A stretch of DNA of 64,000 bases from a virus, in the IMG/VR virus record IMGVR_UViG_3300042934_000125, positions 1 to 64,000 of that record; one strand, 5' to 3'. Made by a program: the position numbers and the translations under genes. The notes under the pieces are model-generated. The model was given only the letters and a program-made list of their open reading frames with translations. It was not told the DNA's origin and did not search any database. Below are positions 7,753 through 16,819 of this stretch, one piece after another; position 1 is the first letter of the stretch; each line of letters starts with the position of its first letter.

Positions 7753-10461
7753 CTACACAATTAATGTCTCTAACTCGTCCCATTTTAGCAAGTCAAGACC
7801 ATTGAAATCTTCCTGCAGGATCAATTGAATCTCGTCCCAGTGAGAATATGTGAACTCGTAGATGATAGCTAAGTGAGCAGGAATAATACTTCTCATAGCT
7901 TCTTCGATGTCATCCATATTAGGAGGATTACCTCTTTTGCCCACGAACTTGATCCCTACAGTAAACGCCTCTTGTGGTTCGAACTCAGTCTTAACACCTT
8001 GTTCAAGTTGCGGGTTAGTGAAGGAAATATTCCCCTTTGAACCGTTAGCGTTTTTGAAGTAAACTCTAATATTCGTATTCAATCCGCTGTTAAAATTTAT
8101 TGTGTCTGCTGTCGTATAGCTATAAATAACCGTCGACCCGTCCGCGCTATATATTGCAACCGCCGCATTTGTTGAAGGCGTATAAGATAGAACATATGTT
8201 GTATTTGGCGCAACGTCTACATTTACATAGCTCGCTTCAGCGTCAACCGTGGCGCTTAGATTCAACTTATACGGGTTTCCTTGATCAACTTGAGCATCTG
8301 ATTTTGTTACCCCACTTACAACGTTAGCCTCAACAATTAACTCTATATAGTCCGTGTTAATCGTTGACGCGATTGTTCCGTTTGACGCGTCTGCATAGGC
8401 GAGGAAGTGACAGAATCCATTGGCGTCAATTCTGTCTGCAATTGCATATCCCGCACCGCTTGACGGTGTTGAGTTTCGCGTTATAGCTAATACACCGCTG
8501 CCCACATGTGAGCCTGAATTATTCCATTGTGAACCAGTCACGTTCCAAGCGGATACTGTAGCTTTATTCCCACTCGGACCCGATCCGTACCCATGCCAAT
8601 TTCCTGTTAACTTAGTAACATTAGCCTTTAGCCATGTAACTTTTTCAGCAACGTTAGCGCCTGGAATTGTAACATTGTACTTCCGCTCGACAATGGCAAT
8701 AAGATCAAAGGAAAATAGCTGCTGCGCGATGTTTCCGTTTGTTAGCCCTGAAGTGTTTGCGGCTGATCCATTTAATGTACTAACTAAGCCGTAACCCGCG
8801 CTGGAAAACTCACTCCAAGGACCAGTAGGGGCAAGAAGACTTGTAAACACTGCACCGCTTGAGTTGTTATTGTTCGCCCACGGTTTAACGAAATAGATTA
8901 CCAAGTCCACATAGTCCGTGTTTATGGTAGATGCTATGGTTCCATTACTTGCGTCTGCAAAAGCGAGGTAATGAACGAACCCGTTAGCATCAATTACGAA
9001 GTTGACAGCAGAACTTCCTACAGTAACCTTAGTTACACTTGCATTTGTATGATGTTGTGTACCATCCCAATTTGAACTGGAGACGTTCCACATTCTCAAA
9101 TTAGCTTTATTTCCACTTTGTCCACTTCCGAACCCGTGCCAATTACACGTCAACGATTTTACAATGTTTTTTGCTGTTATTACCTTTTCAGTTATTGAAG
9201 CCCCTAATGATATACCATATTTATTTTCAATAAGGGAAACGATATCGAATGAAAATAACTGTTGTGCTATCCCGCCGTTATTCATTACAGAGTTTATACT
9301 CGTAACTGTTCCGTTAAGGCTTGTTATCTGCGGATAGAATATAGAGTCAAATTCTATCAATGTCGCCGTTGGTAAAGCTAACGAAGTTGACCCGTTCATT
9401 GCTGTAGCTGTTCTCTTTGCGGTATTCGCATTCATCCACGGCTTCACATAGTCTAATACTAACTCTACATAGTCCGTATTGATTGTAGATGCTATCGTTC
9501 CATTAGATGCTTCAGCATGTACAAGGAGATGAACGAAACCATTAGCGTCTACCCTTGCCGAAATAGTTACGGAAGATGGCGAAACTTTAGCCACAACCCC
9601 CAAACTATTTGAGACGCTTGCATCCCAAACGGAAGACGATGTATTCCATAAAGCGGTTTTCCCTGAATTACCGCTCGGACCGCTCCCGAAACCGTGCCAG
9701 TTAAACGTTAAGGATTTAATAATATTCTTGGCTTGTGCGACCTTTGCCGCTAAATCAACGCCCAATGAAATACCGTGTTTACGCTCGATGATTTCAATAA
9801 CGTTGAAAGAGAGTAATTGTTGCGCCATGAAAGTGCTTGTTGTATTTGAAGTAGTAACGTATGGGGCACCATTAAGAGATGACACGTATCCGTACTGAAA
9901 ATCGAAGTTTTCCGCCCAATTTCCCGTTGGTACGATCAACGTAGCCGCACCATTACTTCTTTTCATTACATTTGGATTATCTACCGTACTACCCGCAACT
10001 TTTCCAACAAAGTTAACTGTTTCCGTGTCGGCTCTATCAACAAAGTTTGTTGTTTCTGTTTGTGCCCTATCCACAAAATTAGAAAGCATGGTTGCTTTGT
10101 TGAATAAAGTCCAGTGCGTGAAAGGAGGAATTTTGTTCTTTACATACTCCTTAACCTCTACTTCCCCGTTCAGATATGCTTGTGCTACATCTTGTACCAG
10201 ATTCTTCGTGACTGTACCGTACCCGCGAAGTTTTGATTTGATGAAAGAACGTCTATCCAAATCCGTCTTTGTAAGGTCTGTACGAATATCCAAGAACTGC
10301 TCCCAATAATCGAGTCCCCACGTAGCTGTATCGACATATAGTTGATTCTTCAAATCCTCGATACTACCTCTGAATCGCCCTGTTTGAGAGAGCAATTCAG
10401 TGTATACCTCTTTGATAATTTTGTCTTTCAGTAGAAAGTCTGGAAGATATCTTACAGCCAT
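7753..10461 (-). CDS. YmfQ/XkdU-like baseplate protein with triplicated insert
   Basis: A 902-residue protein. Residues 1-115 and 835-882 match the two ends of the short YmfQ/XkdU (DUF2313) baseplate wedge protein: N-terminal YLPDFLLKDKIIKEVYTEL and C-terminal PPNMDDIEEAMRSIIPAHL. Between them are three tandem copies of a domain of about 175 residues (about 171-344, 355-530, 537-714), each with NWHGFGSG/NWHGYGSG and ASNGTIASTINTDYV, and then a beta-rich domain (720-825). Two 12-residue direct repeats (NFVDRAQTETT, NFVDRADTETV) precede copy 1. The normal protein is about 200 residues. The insert probably forms a surface-exposed, perhaps carbohydrate-binding, fibre. Confidence 0.82.
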   Translation of the reverse strand: MAVRYLPDFLLKDKIIKEVYTELLSQTGRFRGSIEDLKNQLYVDTATWGLDYWEQFLDIRTDLTKTDLDRRSFIKSKLRGYGTVTKNLVQDVAQAYLNGEVEVKEYVKNKIPPFTHWTLFNKATMLSNFVDRAQTETTNFVDRADTETVNFVGKVAGSTVDNPNVMKRSNGAATLIVPTGNWAENFDFQYGYVSSLNGAPYVTTSNTTSTFMAQQLLSFNVIEIIERKHGISLGVDLAAKVAQAKNIIKSLTFNWHGFGSGPSGNSGKTALWNTSSSVWDASVSNSLGVVAKVSPSSVTISARVDANGFVHLLVHAEASNGTIASTINTDYVELVLDYVKPWMNANTAKRTATAMNGSTSLALPTATLIEFDSIFYPQITSLNGTVTSINSVMNNGGIAQQLFSFDIVSLIENKYGISLGASITEKVITAKNIVKSLTCNWHGFGSGQSGNKANLRMWNVSSSNWDGTQHHTNASVTKVTVGSSAVNFVIDANGFVHYLAFADASNGTIASTINTDYVDLVIYFVKPWANNNNSSGAVFTSLLAPTGPWSEFSSAGYGLVSTLNGSAANTSGLTNGNIAQQLFSFDLIAIVERKYNVTIPGANVAEKVTWLKANVTKLTGNWHGYGSGPSGNKATVSAWNVTGSQWNNSGSHVGSGVLAITRNSTPSSGAGYAIADRIDANGFCHFLAYADASNGTIASTINTDYIELIVEANVVSGVTKSDAQVDQGNPYKLNLSATVDAEASYVNVDVAPNTTYVLSYTPSTNAAVAIYSADGSTVIYSYTTADTINFNSGLNTNIRVYFKNANGSKGNISFTNPQLEQGVKTEFEPQEAFTVGIKFVGKRGNPPNMDDIEEAMRSIIPAHLAIIYEFTYSHWDEIQLILQEDFNGLDLLKWDELETLIV

Positions 10462-11507
10462 GTAAATGTCACCGTCCCTAAGATAGCAACCTCTTCATCT
10501 CCTACCAAGACATTAGAGGTCGTACCGTTCAATTGTAAATTTGAATAATCAGTTACGCCTACAGAGTCAAGGATTGCATTTCCTAACAATGCTTGAGATA
10601 CAAATGATTGTTTAAAGGCAATCGTCTTTAGATAAGCTGTAATAGATGCTTTGATGTTAGCGTCTACTGTGGCTTGAGAGTAGTTCGTATTTCTTGTGAC
10701 TGTTACGGATACATCGATCACTTTAGGAGTCGCGCTTATTACCGTCAGGATTGCCCCGATAGGTCTAACAGACTCGATGTAATCATATACCTCCGTCACT
10801 TTTGGAGCATTAACGTCTTTCTTATCAGAGGAAATGACAACGACTTTTACTGTTTGCGCCCCGTTCCATACTGGATAGACTTTTGCATCCCCGATTCCGC
10901 TTACTTCCAATGCCCAAATCTTGTAATGATTCGGATTACCTGAAGTAACTGGAATACGCGTCTTGGCGTATAGACGTTCCCTTAGAGCGTCATCACCCTC
11001 TACGTCAACTCCATTGACCACCGCGCTTTGGTTTGTGACCGCTGAAACGCCTGAGATGGCTTGAGGAAGTTTTACGATCGTATTTGCAGGTACGTTATAA
11101 ATCGATCCGATGTTAGCCGCTTCTGCTTTGATATCCGCGATTCCCGCCGCAATTGCTTTGGCTTCAGTTGTTACATAGTTCAGACCATCATTTGTTGACA
11201 CCGTGGTTCCGATTGGAATGTTTACTCCGTTCGTACCTGTGAACCTGATTGTCATAGTTGCCTTCTCTCCTTGCTTCCTGTCAACGCCGAACTCAGATGC
11301 TCTCATAGTAAGATAGTTATCAGAACTCGTTTGAGCGAACAGCAATTCAAGCGCAGTATCCAAACTGATATATCCTTGCTCCATCTCGTTAGCCACTACG
11401 GACACGATATCTTGAGTAAAGGAGCCTTCGGATTTATCTACATCATTTGTTATGTTAGTTAACATACTGCTCTTAAGAAGGGCTTCGGTGTTTGTTTCTT
11501 TAAACAT
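10452..11507 (-). CDS. Baseplate J-like protein (XkdT/gp47 family)
   Basis: A 351-residue wedge protein that joins the baseplate hub to the fibres. The typical N-terminus (SEGSFTQDIVSVVANEME) and middle (IPIGTTVSTNDGLNYVTTE, GDDALRERLYAKTRIP, SGNPNHYKIWALEVSGIGDA) of the family are present. The start at 11507 is 9 nt from GGGGAGG; ATG 11513 and TTG 11516 are too close to it. It overlaps its neighbours on both sides, which marks a coupled tail operon. Confidence 0.9.
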   Translation of the reverse strand: MFKETNTEALLKSSMLTNITNDVDKSEGSFTQDIVSVVANEMEQGYISLDTALELLFAQTSSDNYLTMRASEFGVDRKQGEKATMTIRFTGTNGVNIPIGTTVSTNDGLNYVTTEAKAIAAGIADIKAEAANIGSIYNVPANTIVKLPQAISGVSAVTNQSAVVNGVDVEGDDALRERLYAKTRIPVTSGNPNHYKIWALEVSGIGDAKVYPVWNGAQTVKVVVISSDKKDVNAPKVTEVYDYIESVRPIGAILTVISATPKVIDVSVTVTRNTNYSQATVDANIKASITAYLKTIAFKQSFVSQALLGNAILDSVGVTDYSNLQLNGTTSNVLVGDEEVAILGTVTFTWL

Positions 11508-11928
11508 CAACATCAACCTCCCCGTAGATCGTTACGATACGAAATTGTATGTTCAATTGAGACTCATTGAACTCTACTTGTACATTACGTATGTCCACGA
11601 TATAGGGATTTATAGACAGTGCTTCCTTGATATATCGGACAACTTCGGCTCTGATTGCCTCTCTGGAATATCGGCTCCCGATCAGTGATTCGAACTCATT
11701 TCCATAGTCCCATGAATAGGCTCTGAATTTGAATCGATCAGTCTTGAGGGCTTTGTATGCCCATACTTTTACAGCATCTTTACGCTCCACAATCTGCATC
11801 TTTCCGTTCTTCAGCAAAAATTCATCCTTTTCAAAGTCCCACGCATACTCCTTTGGAATCGGGAGCGTTGTAGTTGCCGATGTCTCCTTTACGTCATTAC
11901 CATTTAGAAATGGAAAAAGACTACTCAT
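11500..11928 (-). CDS. XkdS-like baseplate protein (DUF2634)
   Basis: A 142-residue gp25-like lysozyme-fold baseplate wedge protein. It has the segments YAWDFEKDEFLLKNGKMQIV, VWAYKALKTDRFKFRAYSWD, YGNEFESLIG and a C-terminal VRNVQVEF-like strand. The order xkdQ-R-S-T-U of PBSX is kept. It overlaps the upstream and downstream genes. Confidence 0.88.
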   Translation of the reverse strand: MSSLFPFLNGNDVKETSATTTLPIPKEYAWDFEKDEFLLKNGKMQIVERKDAVKVWAYKALKTDRFKFRAYSWDYGNEFESLIGSRYSREAIRAEVVRYIKEALSINPYIVDIRNVQVEFNESQLNIQFRIVTIYGEVDVDV

Positions 11929-12278
11929 GCTCTCACCACCCTCGCTAATACTATGTATTGCTGTTTATCTGCTGTAGGAAGTACCGCAACGATATCTCCT
12001 ACCTCCAATGAATCTTTGAACGTCATGTCACCTTTAACATCTGTCAGTTCTGGTACTGAGATGGACTCAGATTCGATCTCGACCTCTCGTTTGTAGTCAG
12101 GTACGAGATGGTCTGCAAAGTAGAGGTTGTCTCTGTCCAGTTGTAGCTTCCCAATTGTGATTGTGACATCTGGAAATGCGGAAGAAACTTCAGCTAAAAG
12201 AATAGAAGGTGGGTTATTCACCGCACCCTCCTCCCTCATAAAGGATATTAGTTTGGAATATGGATTGTCCTTGTTCAT
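11925..12278 (-). CDS. XkdR-like protein (DUF2577)
   Basis: A 117-residue small tail protein with an OB-like beta pattern. PPSILLAEVSSAFPDVTITI and the C-terminal GDIVAVLPTADKQQYIVLAR are typical of DUF2577. In the PBSX order it lies between XkdQ and XkdS. The stop overlaps the next start (ATGA). Confidence 0.85.
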   Translation of the reverse strand: MNKDNPYSKLISFMREEGAVNNPPSILLAEVSSAFPDVTITIGKLQLDRDNLYFADHLVPDYKREVEIESESISVPELTDVKGDMTFKDSLEVGDIVAVLPTADKQQYIVLARVVRA

Positions 12279-12290
12279 AACTCACCTTCC

Positions 12291-13364
12291 TTATTTGAAT
12301 AAGTCTGCTACTTGTTCCGCGGTCAAATTAATTTCTCCCGCCTTCTTAGCTCGTTTCTTCTTCGATTTAGCGGTTTGAATACGTTTACCCGCTGTAGTTT
12401 TGTCGATCATCGCATTCATGTTTGTACGAAGCGTCATCGTGTACAGACCATCTTGCCATACGTGTGAATCACTCTCGATAACGAATTGACCTACAAGACC
12501 TGTGTATTGATCTTCGATCATGACTCCATTACCTGTGATACATTCAATATGTCCCAGAGCACGAACAGAACCAGTCCATTCTACAGGAACCAACATCGAT
12601 TCCGCGATTGGAACTTGTTCTCCTTCGTACAGCTTATAGATGTCCTGAATAACCCCATACTGTAAATCGTCAGCGCTCTCGACCGTTTTTACCTCTGCGC
12701 CTTTCTCGTTAATAATCTTCACGCGATTGACCATGTTCTCAAGGCTTCCGCTGAACGTAGTATCTGTTACTGTACCTTCTCCCGTCTGGGTATCATAGTT
12801 CGAAAGTACCACATCTGGGATGTATTCACCGTTCTGAATGACCAAGAGTTTGCCTTTATCCATGCAAGCGTAGTACTTCATGCCGTCCTGCAGATACGCT
12901 TCTGTATAAGCAGTCATGATAATGTCATACAGAGTACTCGAATCAAATATTTTATTGATCTTCACGCCCGATTGATACAGATCACCTATAGGTATTCCGT
13001 AATCGTCGCACACTTTTTTTGCGATATATTCAGGAGTTACGCCTTTGAAGTTGTATACTTCCTTGCTTTTCAGGAGATAAATGAGTCCATCATAGGCTTT
13101 TACAGTCATTTCATTCTCGTTGTATCCCTTTGAGAGTGTGAAAATGTATCCGCTGAACAACTCGATTCCGTCATCTGTGATCAATTTGAGCATTTGACCT
13201 AACTTTACATCCAATACAGGGAGGTAATAGTCATTAGGAGAAGCCAAGATACCAAGATCAAGGCTCCTCGATGCTGATTGACTATCTCCAGACCATTCAA
13301 TTCTTGTAACCAGTTCAGAGATATCGATGATACCGTCAGGACTGATCCATTGGACGATTGCCAT
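12291..13364 (-). CDS. XkdQ-like baseplate hub/tail protein
   Basis: A 357-residue protein related to the phage late-control D/gp27 hub. The N-terminus carries WISPDGIIDISELVTRIEWS, and the body has SRSLDLGILASPND and the hub-type YIAKKVCDDYGIPIGDLY. A Lys/Arg-rich C-terminus (QTAKSKKKRAKKAGE) follows. It lies 1 nt downstream of the XkdP-like gene. It forms the centre of the baseplate around the tail tube. Confidence 0.87.
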   Translation of the reverse strand: MAIVQWISPDGIIDISELVTRIEWSGDSQSASRSLDLGILASPNDYYLPVLDVKLGQMLKLITDDGIELFSGYIFTLSKGYNENEMTVKAYDGLIYLLKSKEVYNFKGVTPEYIAKKVCDDYGIPIGDLYQSGVKINKIFDSSTLYDIIMTAYTEAYLQDGMKYYACMDKGKLLVIQNGEYIPDVVLSNYDTQTGEGTVTDTTFSGSLENMVNRVKIINEKGAEVKTVESADDLQYGVIQDIYKLYEGEQVPIAESMLVPVEWTGSVRALGHIECITGNGVMIEDQYTGLVGQFVIESDSHVWQDGLYTMTLRTNMNAMIDKTTAGKRIQTAKSKKKRAKKAGEINLTAEQVADLFK

Positions 13365-13365
13365 A

Positions 13366-14001
13366 TTAGATCACCAACGCTTTCCCGACAGGTAACAAGT
13401 CTGGATTTTTGATTCCGTTCTTGTCCGCAAGTTCTTTATACCGAGAACCAGTGCCATAGAACTTTTTCGCCAAGTCCCAGAGCGTGTCTCCTGCTTTCGT
13501 CGTATAGGTTGTTGGTGCTACACTTTCAACAGGACGATTAGTTCCTGAAGCCGTAGACGCCTCGATAAGCGATTTCTTTTTAACGAACCTGTATTCAGTC
13601 AGGTCTAAGGTGAAATACACGTCTCCAGTACCGTCACGCTCCCCATATGAGAAGTTCTCGATACTGAAAGCCATGTTGATAGCTTCTTTACGTGCATTAC
13701 CTGAAGTAATGATCAATCTCATAGGTCTTCCGCTTTCCTTCCACCGCTCGATCAGGTCTACACACTCGTAAGGTTCAGGGAAGGTCGAATACGAACAGAA
13801 AGGATATACTTGATTGGGGAAGAAGGTATAGATTGAGATACGGGCAAGAGTGCCCTTACCAATCAAACCTACCTCACCCAGATTATTTACATTGATCGTA
13901 TTGATTTGATTGCCCTTTGTGATCTGAAAGTCTGAAGGTACGACAGGTAATGCCAGTACTTCCGCTTGATTGTTAAAACTTAACCAGAACTCTACTGCCA
14001 T
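13366..14001 (-). CDS. XkdP-like LysM tail protein
   Basis: A 211-residue protein with a C-terminal LysM domain (residues about 160-211: YTTKAGDTLWDLAKKFYGTG, ending LLPVGKALVI), which binds peptidoglycan glycans. The N-terminal 140 residues match the XkdP/gp53-like fold, for example FPNQVYPFCSYSTFPEPYEC. The start overlaps the tape-measure stop by one base. It probably helps the baseplate tip contact the wall. Confidence 0.9.
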   Translation of the reverse strand: MAVEFWLSFNNQAEVLALPVVPSDFQITKGNQINTINVNNLGEVGLIGKGTLARISIYTFFPNQVYPFCSYSTFPEPYECVDLIERWKESGRPMRLIITSGNARKEAINMAFSIENFSYGERDGTGDVYFTLDLTEYRFVKKKSLIEASTASGTNRPVESVAPTTYTTKAGDTLWDLAKKFYGTGSRYKELADKNGIKNPDLLPVGKALVI

Positions 14002-15734
14002 TACTTCACACCTCCACCGTAGTTCATTCTTGTAGCAGTCAATCTCGTCACGAACTTGTCAACGATCTTGTCAATGTCAGCCTCTTCACGGACGATTACT
14101 GTATCAGCCAATTTAGCGATATTGATATTCCCGCCCCCGCCTTTACCTTGACTAACCTCTTGCTTCGTCAGGAGCCTTTCTCCTTCGTGCGCCATGATTG
14201 GGTAATTATCATGAGGAACACGCGGTACGCCAATCGCTCTCGGCTTCAAATATCGACTCTGTACTAACTCGTCATCTGGTGGTAACGATGTCGTTTTTCG
14301 AGGATCAAGAGACGGAACAAGAACCTTATGAATCTTTTGCAGTAAGCTGTCAGACGAGTTGATGTCTGAGAAAGGATTTAGCGGGTCAAAGACAGAACCT
14401 TCACCTTTCGCTTTCATCTGATTATCTGTAGCCTTGATAACCGCTCCACTTGTTACTAATGCCCCACCTAATGCTCCCCACGGTCCCGCAACTGCTCCAC
14501 CAATCGCTCCACCCGCTAAGGTAGAAAGGATAGGATGCTTAGCAATTTGCTCCTCTAAACCGTCAATGATACCCTGTCCCATACGACCTCCAAGTTTCTT
14601 GGCTGTGTCGATGATGATAGGAGAATTTTTATCAATGCTGTTTGCAAGGAATCGAGTGAACTTCTCAGATACCGAGTAGATAGCTTCACTTCCACCTTTT
14701 GCATACCATTCATCGAATGTATCTTTAAGGTCTTGGAATACAAAAGCTGTCTTTGCTTCGATTGTGTCAAGTTTCGTGAACTCGGGATTATTCAGATAGT
14801 GTCGTTTGACATAGCTTGCTACTTGCTCAAACCGTCTCAGCATACCGTCAGCCACTCTGTTTGTCACAGAAGCGATTCTATCTCCCCATCGCTTGATCGT
14901 ATCGCCGTTATTGTTAATCCACTTATTCAGTTCAAGGAACCGTGGACGTAGCGCATTAGCGATACCATTACCGAATTGAATCAGAATCTTACTGTCAAAG
15001 GTATCTTTCATAGTTGACCATAAACCTTGTAACGTCTGACTCTGCTTCTTCATCATGTCAGGGAACTTTTTGTTCATCCCCTCGATGAGAGTATCGATTG
15101 CCTTATCCGCAGGAATTAAGCCTTTTTCAGATAGTTTCATGACCTGAGCAACCGTAAGTCCCATCTTATCAGCTAACAATTGCCAAGCGGGGATACCTGC
15201 TTCAGTTAACTGTAGCATCTCATCGCCTTGTACTTTCTGCTTCGCCTTGATTTGACCGAGAGCAAGCGTGATTCTATCGATACCCGCCGCACCCAAACCC
15301 AGACCAGACGCGGCATTACCTACGGCTGTCATCATAGGGATAACAGACTTAGCCTCGAACCCGAATGCAAGCAACTTTTTAGACGCATCTCGCACTTGCG
15401 GCAACTCAAAAGGAGTCGTATTTGCAAATACAGACAAGTCCTCAAGGAACGTCTTTGCTTTATCGGCACTTCCAAGCATCGTTTCAAACGCGATAGAAGC
15501 CTGTTCTGCGTCACTGGAAAGTTTCAACGCACGAGAAGCCACCGCATATGCTCCAAGCGCACCAACGCCCGCTATAATAGCAGAGTTCATACTTAGGAAC
15601 TTACTTGTTACCGTACCGATACCGCTACCGACTCTCCCCAATGCATCCCGCAGACCGCTTGTTTCACGCGAAGCCCTCCGCAACACGTCAGACATATTAT
15701 CCCGAAGCGTAATAATTGCACCCAAATCTAACAT
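14001..15734 (-). CDS. Tape measure protein
   Basis: A 577-residue protein. The N-terminal third has the tape-measure signature (SDAEQASIAFETMLGSADKA, LSVFANTTPFELPQVRDASK, GLGAAGIDRITLALGQIKAK). A Gly/Ala-rich hydrophobic segment lies near residues 400-440. It is short for the class, so the contractile tail should be short. Its ATG overlaps the TAA that ends the frameshifted chaperone product (TAATG), fixing the start at 15734. Confidence 0.92.
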   Translation of the reverse strand: MLDLGAIITLRDNMSDVLRRASRETSGLRDALGRVGSGIGTVTSKFLSMNSAIIAGVGALGAYAVASRALKLSSDAEQASIAFETMLGSADKAKTFLEDLSVFANTTPFELPQVRDASKKLLAFGFEAKSVIPMMTAVGNAASGLGLGAAGIDRITLALGQIKAKQKVQGDEMLQLTEAGIPAWQLLADKMGLTVAQVMKLSEKGLIPADKAIDTLIEGMNKKFPDMMKKQSQTLQGLWSTMKDTFDSKILIQFGNGIANALRPRFLELNKWINNNGDTIKRWGDRIASVTNRVADGMLRRFEQVASYVKRHYLNNPEFTKLDTIEAKTAFVFQDLKDTFDEWYAKGGSEAIYSVSEKFTRFLANSIDKNSPIIIDTAKKLGGRMGQGIIDGLEEQIAKHPILSTLAGGAIGGAVAGPWGALGGALVTSGAVIKATDNQMKAKGEGSVFDPLNPFSDINSSDSLLQKIHKVLVPSLDPRKTTSLPPDDELVQSRYLKPRAIGVPRVPHDNYPIMAHEGERLLTKQEVSQGKGGGGNINIAKLADTVIVREEADIDKIVDKFVTRLTATRMNYGGGVK

Positions 15735-16296
15735 TAATCCTCACCCCCAGTTGTTCCATACTCTTCATCCATTTCAATTTCGAAAAATGCCTGAAGGATG
15801 ATTTGTTCACCCCTCGGCATCGAATAAAAGACTGATGGACGTAATGCACGTTTCTTCCAGTTCCAATACATCATCTGCATTTGTCCATCAGTCTTTATTA
15901 GTTTTTTACTTCTTGTACCGAACCCTCATCAAAACCACTCATCTCAGAAATGGCAAGATACAGATTAGCAATTTCGCCACCAAGTAAGAGTTTTTTAACC
16001 AACTCTTTAGGAGTCTCTGCTCCATATCTCTCCCGAAGTGCTTTGTCCTTCAGGTTAGGAGATACAACACCCTCAAGGAGTGCGAAGACATGGATATCTG
16101 TTTGAGATGCATTGTCACCAACATTCTCCTGTACTCGTTCGAATTGCTCCCCGCTCAAGCCCTCTACTGTAAAGATAACATCTGTACCCGCATACTCAGA
16201 AAGGGATTTAATACGAACCTCTTTACGTTGCTTTTTCACTTTACCTGCGTCTACACCGAGAAGAATATCCAATACGTTTGCTTTTGCCTTTGTCAT
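15734..16296 (-). CDS. Tail assembly chaperone, -1 frameshift fusion product
   Basis: The 132-codon XkdN-like frame (stop at 15898) ends GTA AAA AAC TAA. The heptamer A AAA AAC (15901-15907) is a canonical -1 slippery site. After a -1 shift the frame continues LIKTDGQMQMMYWNWKKRAL and on for about 56 residues to TAA at 15734-15736, which overlaps the tape-measure ATG. This matches the gpG/gpGT organisation known across tailed phages, in which the longer product recruits the tape measure. The two halves have no other start site between them. The shift rate cannot be told from sequence. Confidence 0.85.
15898..16296 (-). CDS. XkdN-like tail assembly chaperone (unshifted form)
   Basis: A 132-residue protein between the tube and tape-measure genes, the place of XkdN/gpG. 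It has a helical body (LSEYAGTDVIFTVEGLSGEQ, AETPKELVKKLLLGGEIANL) and AGGAGG 9 nt before the ATG at 16296. It binds the unfolded tape measure during tail assembly. It is also the N-terminal part of the frameshifted product. Confidence 0.9.
   Translation of the reverse strand: MTKAKANVLDILLGVDAGKVKKQRKEVRIKSLSEYAGTDVIFTVEGLSGEQFERVQENVGDNASQTDIHVFALLEGVVSPNLKDKALRERYGAETPKELVKKLLLGGEIANLYLAISEMSGFDEGSVQEVKN
15901..15907 (-). other. -1 ribosomal frameshift slippery site
   Basis: A AAA AAC immediately before the TAA of the XkdN-like frame on the minus strand. The -1 frame stays open to the tape-measure start. Confidence 0.85.
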
Positions 16297-16329
16297 TTTA
16301 ATAGCCTCCTAATTTTTATGTTTATACAA

Positions 16330-16362
16330 GAAAAAGGGACTATGTAGAGTATACATAGCCCC
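16330..16362 (-). terminator. Terminator after the tail tube gene
   Basis: GGGGCTATGTA-TACTC-TACATAGTCCC, an 11-bp stem followed by TTTTTC. Some read-through must supply the chaperone and tape-measure genes, as no clear promoter follows. It may lower their level relative to tube and sheath. Confidence 0.85.
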
Positions 16363-16369
16363 GACTTGC

Positions 16370-16801
16370 TTAGTTGATCGAATCCAATAGATCATAATCC
16401 TCGAATGTGAACGGCATGTCCACTTCAAGCACTTTCTTTGGTTCGAAATCGATTAGTGTAAGATCATCGAACGATACGTAACGAAGAACTACACGCTCAG
16501 AACCAAGTGCGTCTGGGTCAGAGAGTTTAGAGATGATTGTGAAACGCACATCTCGACCTTCCTTAACCATTTGACGGACTTTGTTCGCTACACGGCTGTT
16601 CACTTTGAAGAGTTTCAAAGAACCCTTACCGTCCCAACCGATTACCTTTGTACCTGTACCAGTCTTCCCCGCCTGATTAACATCCTCTTTACGGAAGTTG
16701 ACTTTAGCTTGCAGACCTTTTTGCTCTGCGAACTTCTCATCATCTACCCAAACTTCCCCGAAGGAACCGTTAATGGCTTGTGTCGGTCTGAAGTTTTCCA
16801 T
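16370..16801 (-). CDS. XkdM-like tail tube protein
   Basis: A 143-residue tail tube protein. The N-terminal pattern NGSFGEVWVDDEKFAEQKGL and the C-terminal DLTLIDFEPKKVLEVDMPFT match the XkdM/phage tail tube family. It polymerises inside the sheath. It lies just after the sheath gene and ends in a strong terminator, giving sheath and tube as the most abundant distal products of this part of the transcript. Confidence 0.9.
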   Translation of the reverse strand: MENFRPTQAINGSFGEVWVDDEKFAEQKGLQAKVNFRKEDVNQAGKTGTGTKVIGWDGKGSLKLFKVNSRVANKVRQMVKEGRDVRFTIISKLSDPDALGSERVVLRYVSFDDLTLIDFEPKKVLEVDMPFTFEDYDLLDSIN

Positions 16802-16819
16802 TGTGCCTTACCTCCTTTA

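Noticed and set aside
8420-9600. Regular DNA-level repeats that might be a CRISPR or diversity-generating template
   Set aside because: The repeats are 0.5-kb protein-domain copies in frame, not short spaced repeats, and there is no reverse transcriptase in the window.
15268-15801. Plus-strand open frame of 177 codons across the tape measure gene
   Set aside because: It is antisense to a clear tape measure protein, has no ribosome site or promoter, and its composition mirrors the gene below it.
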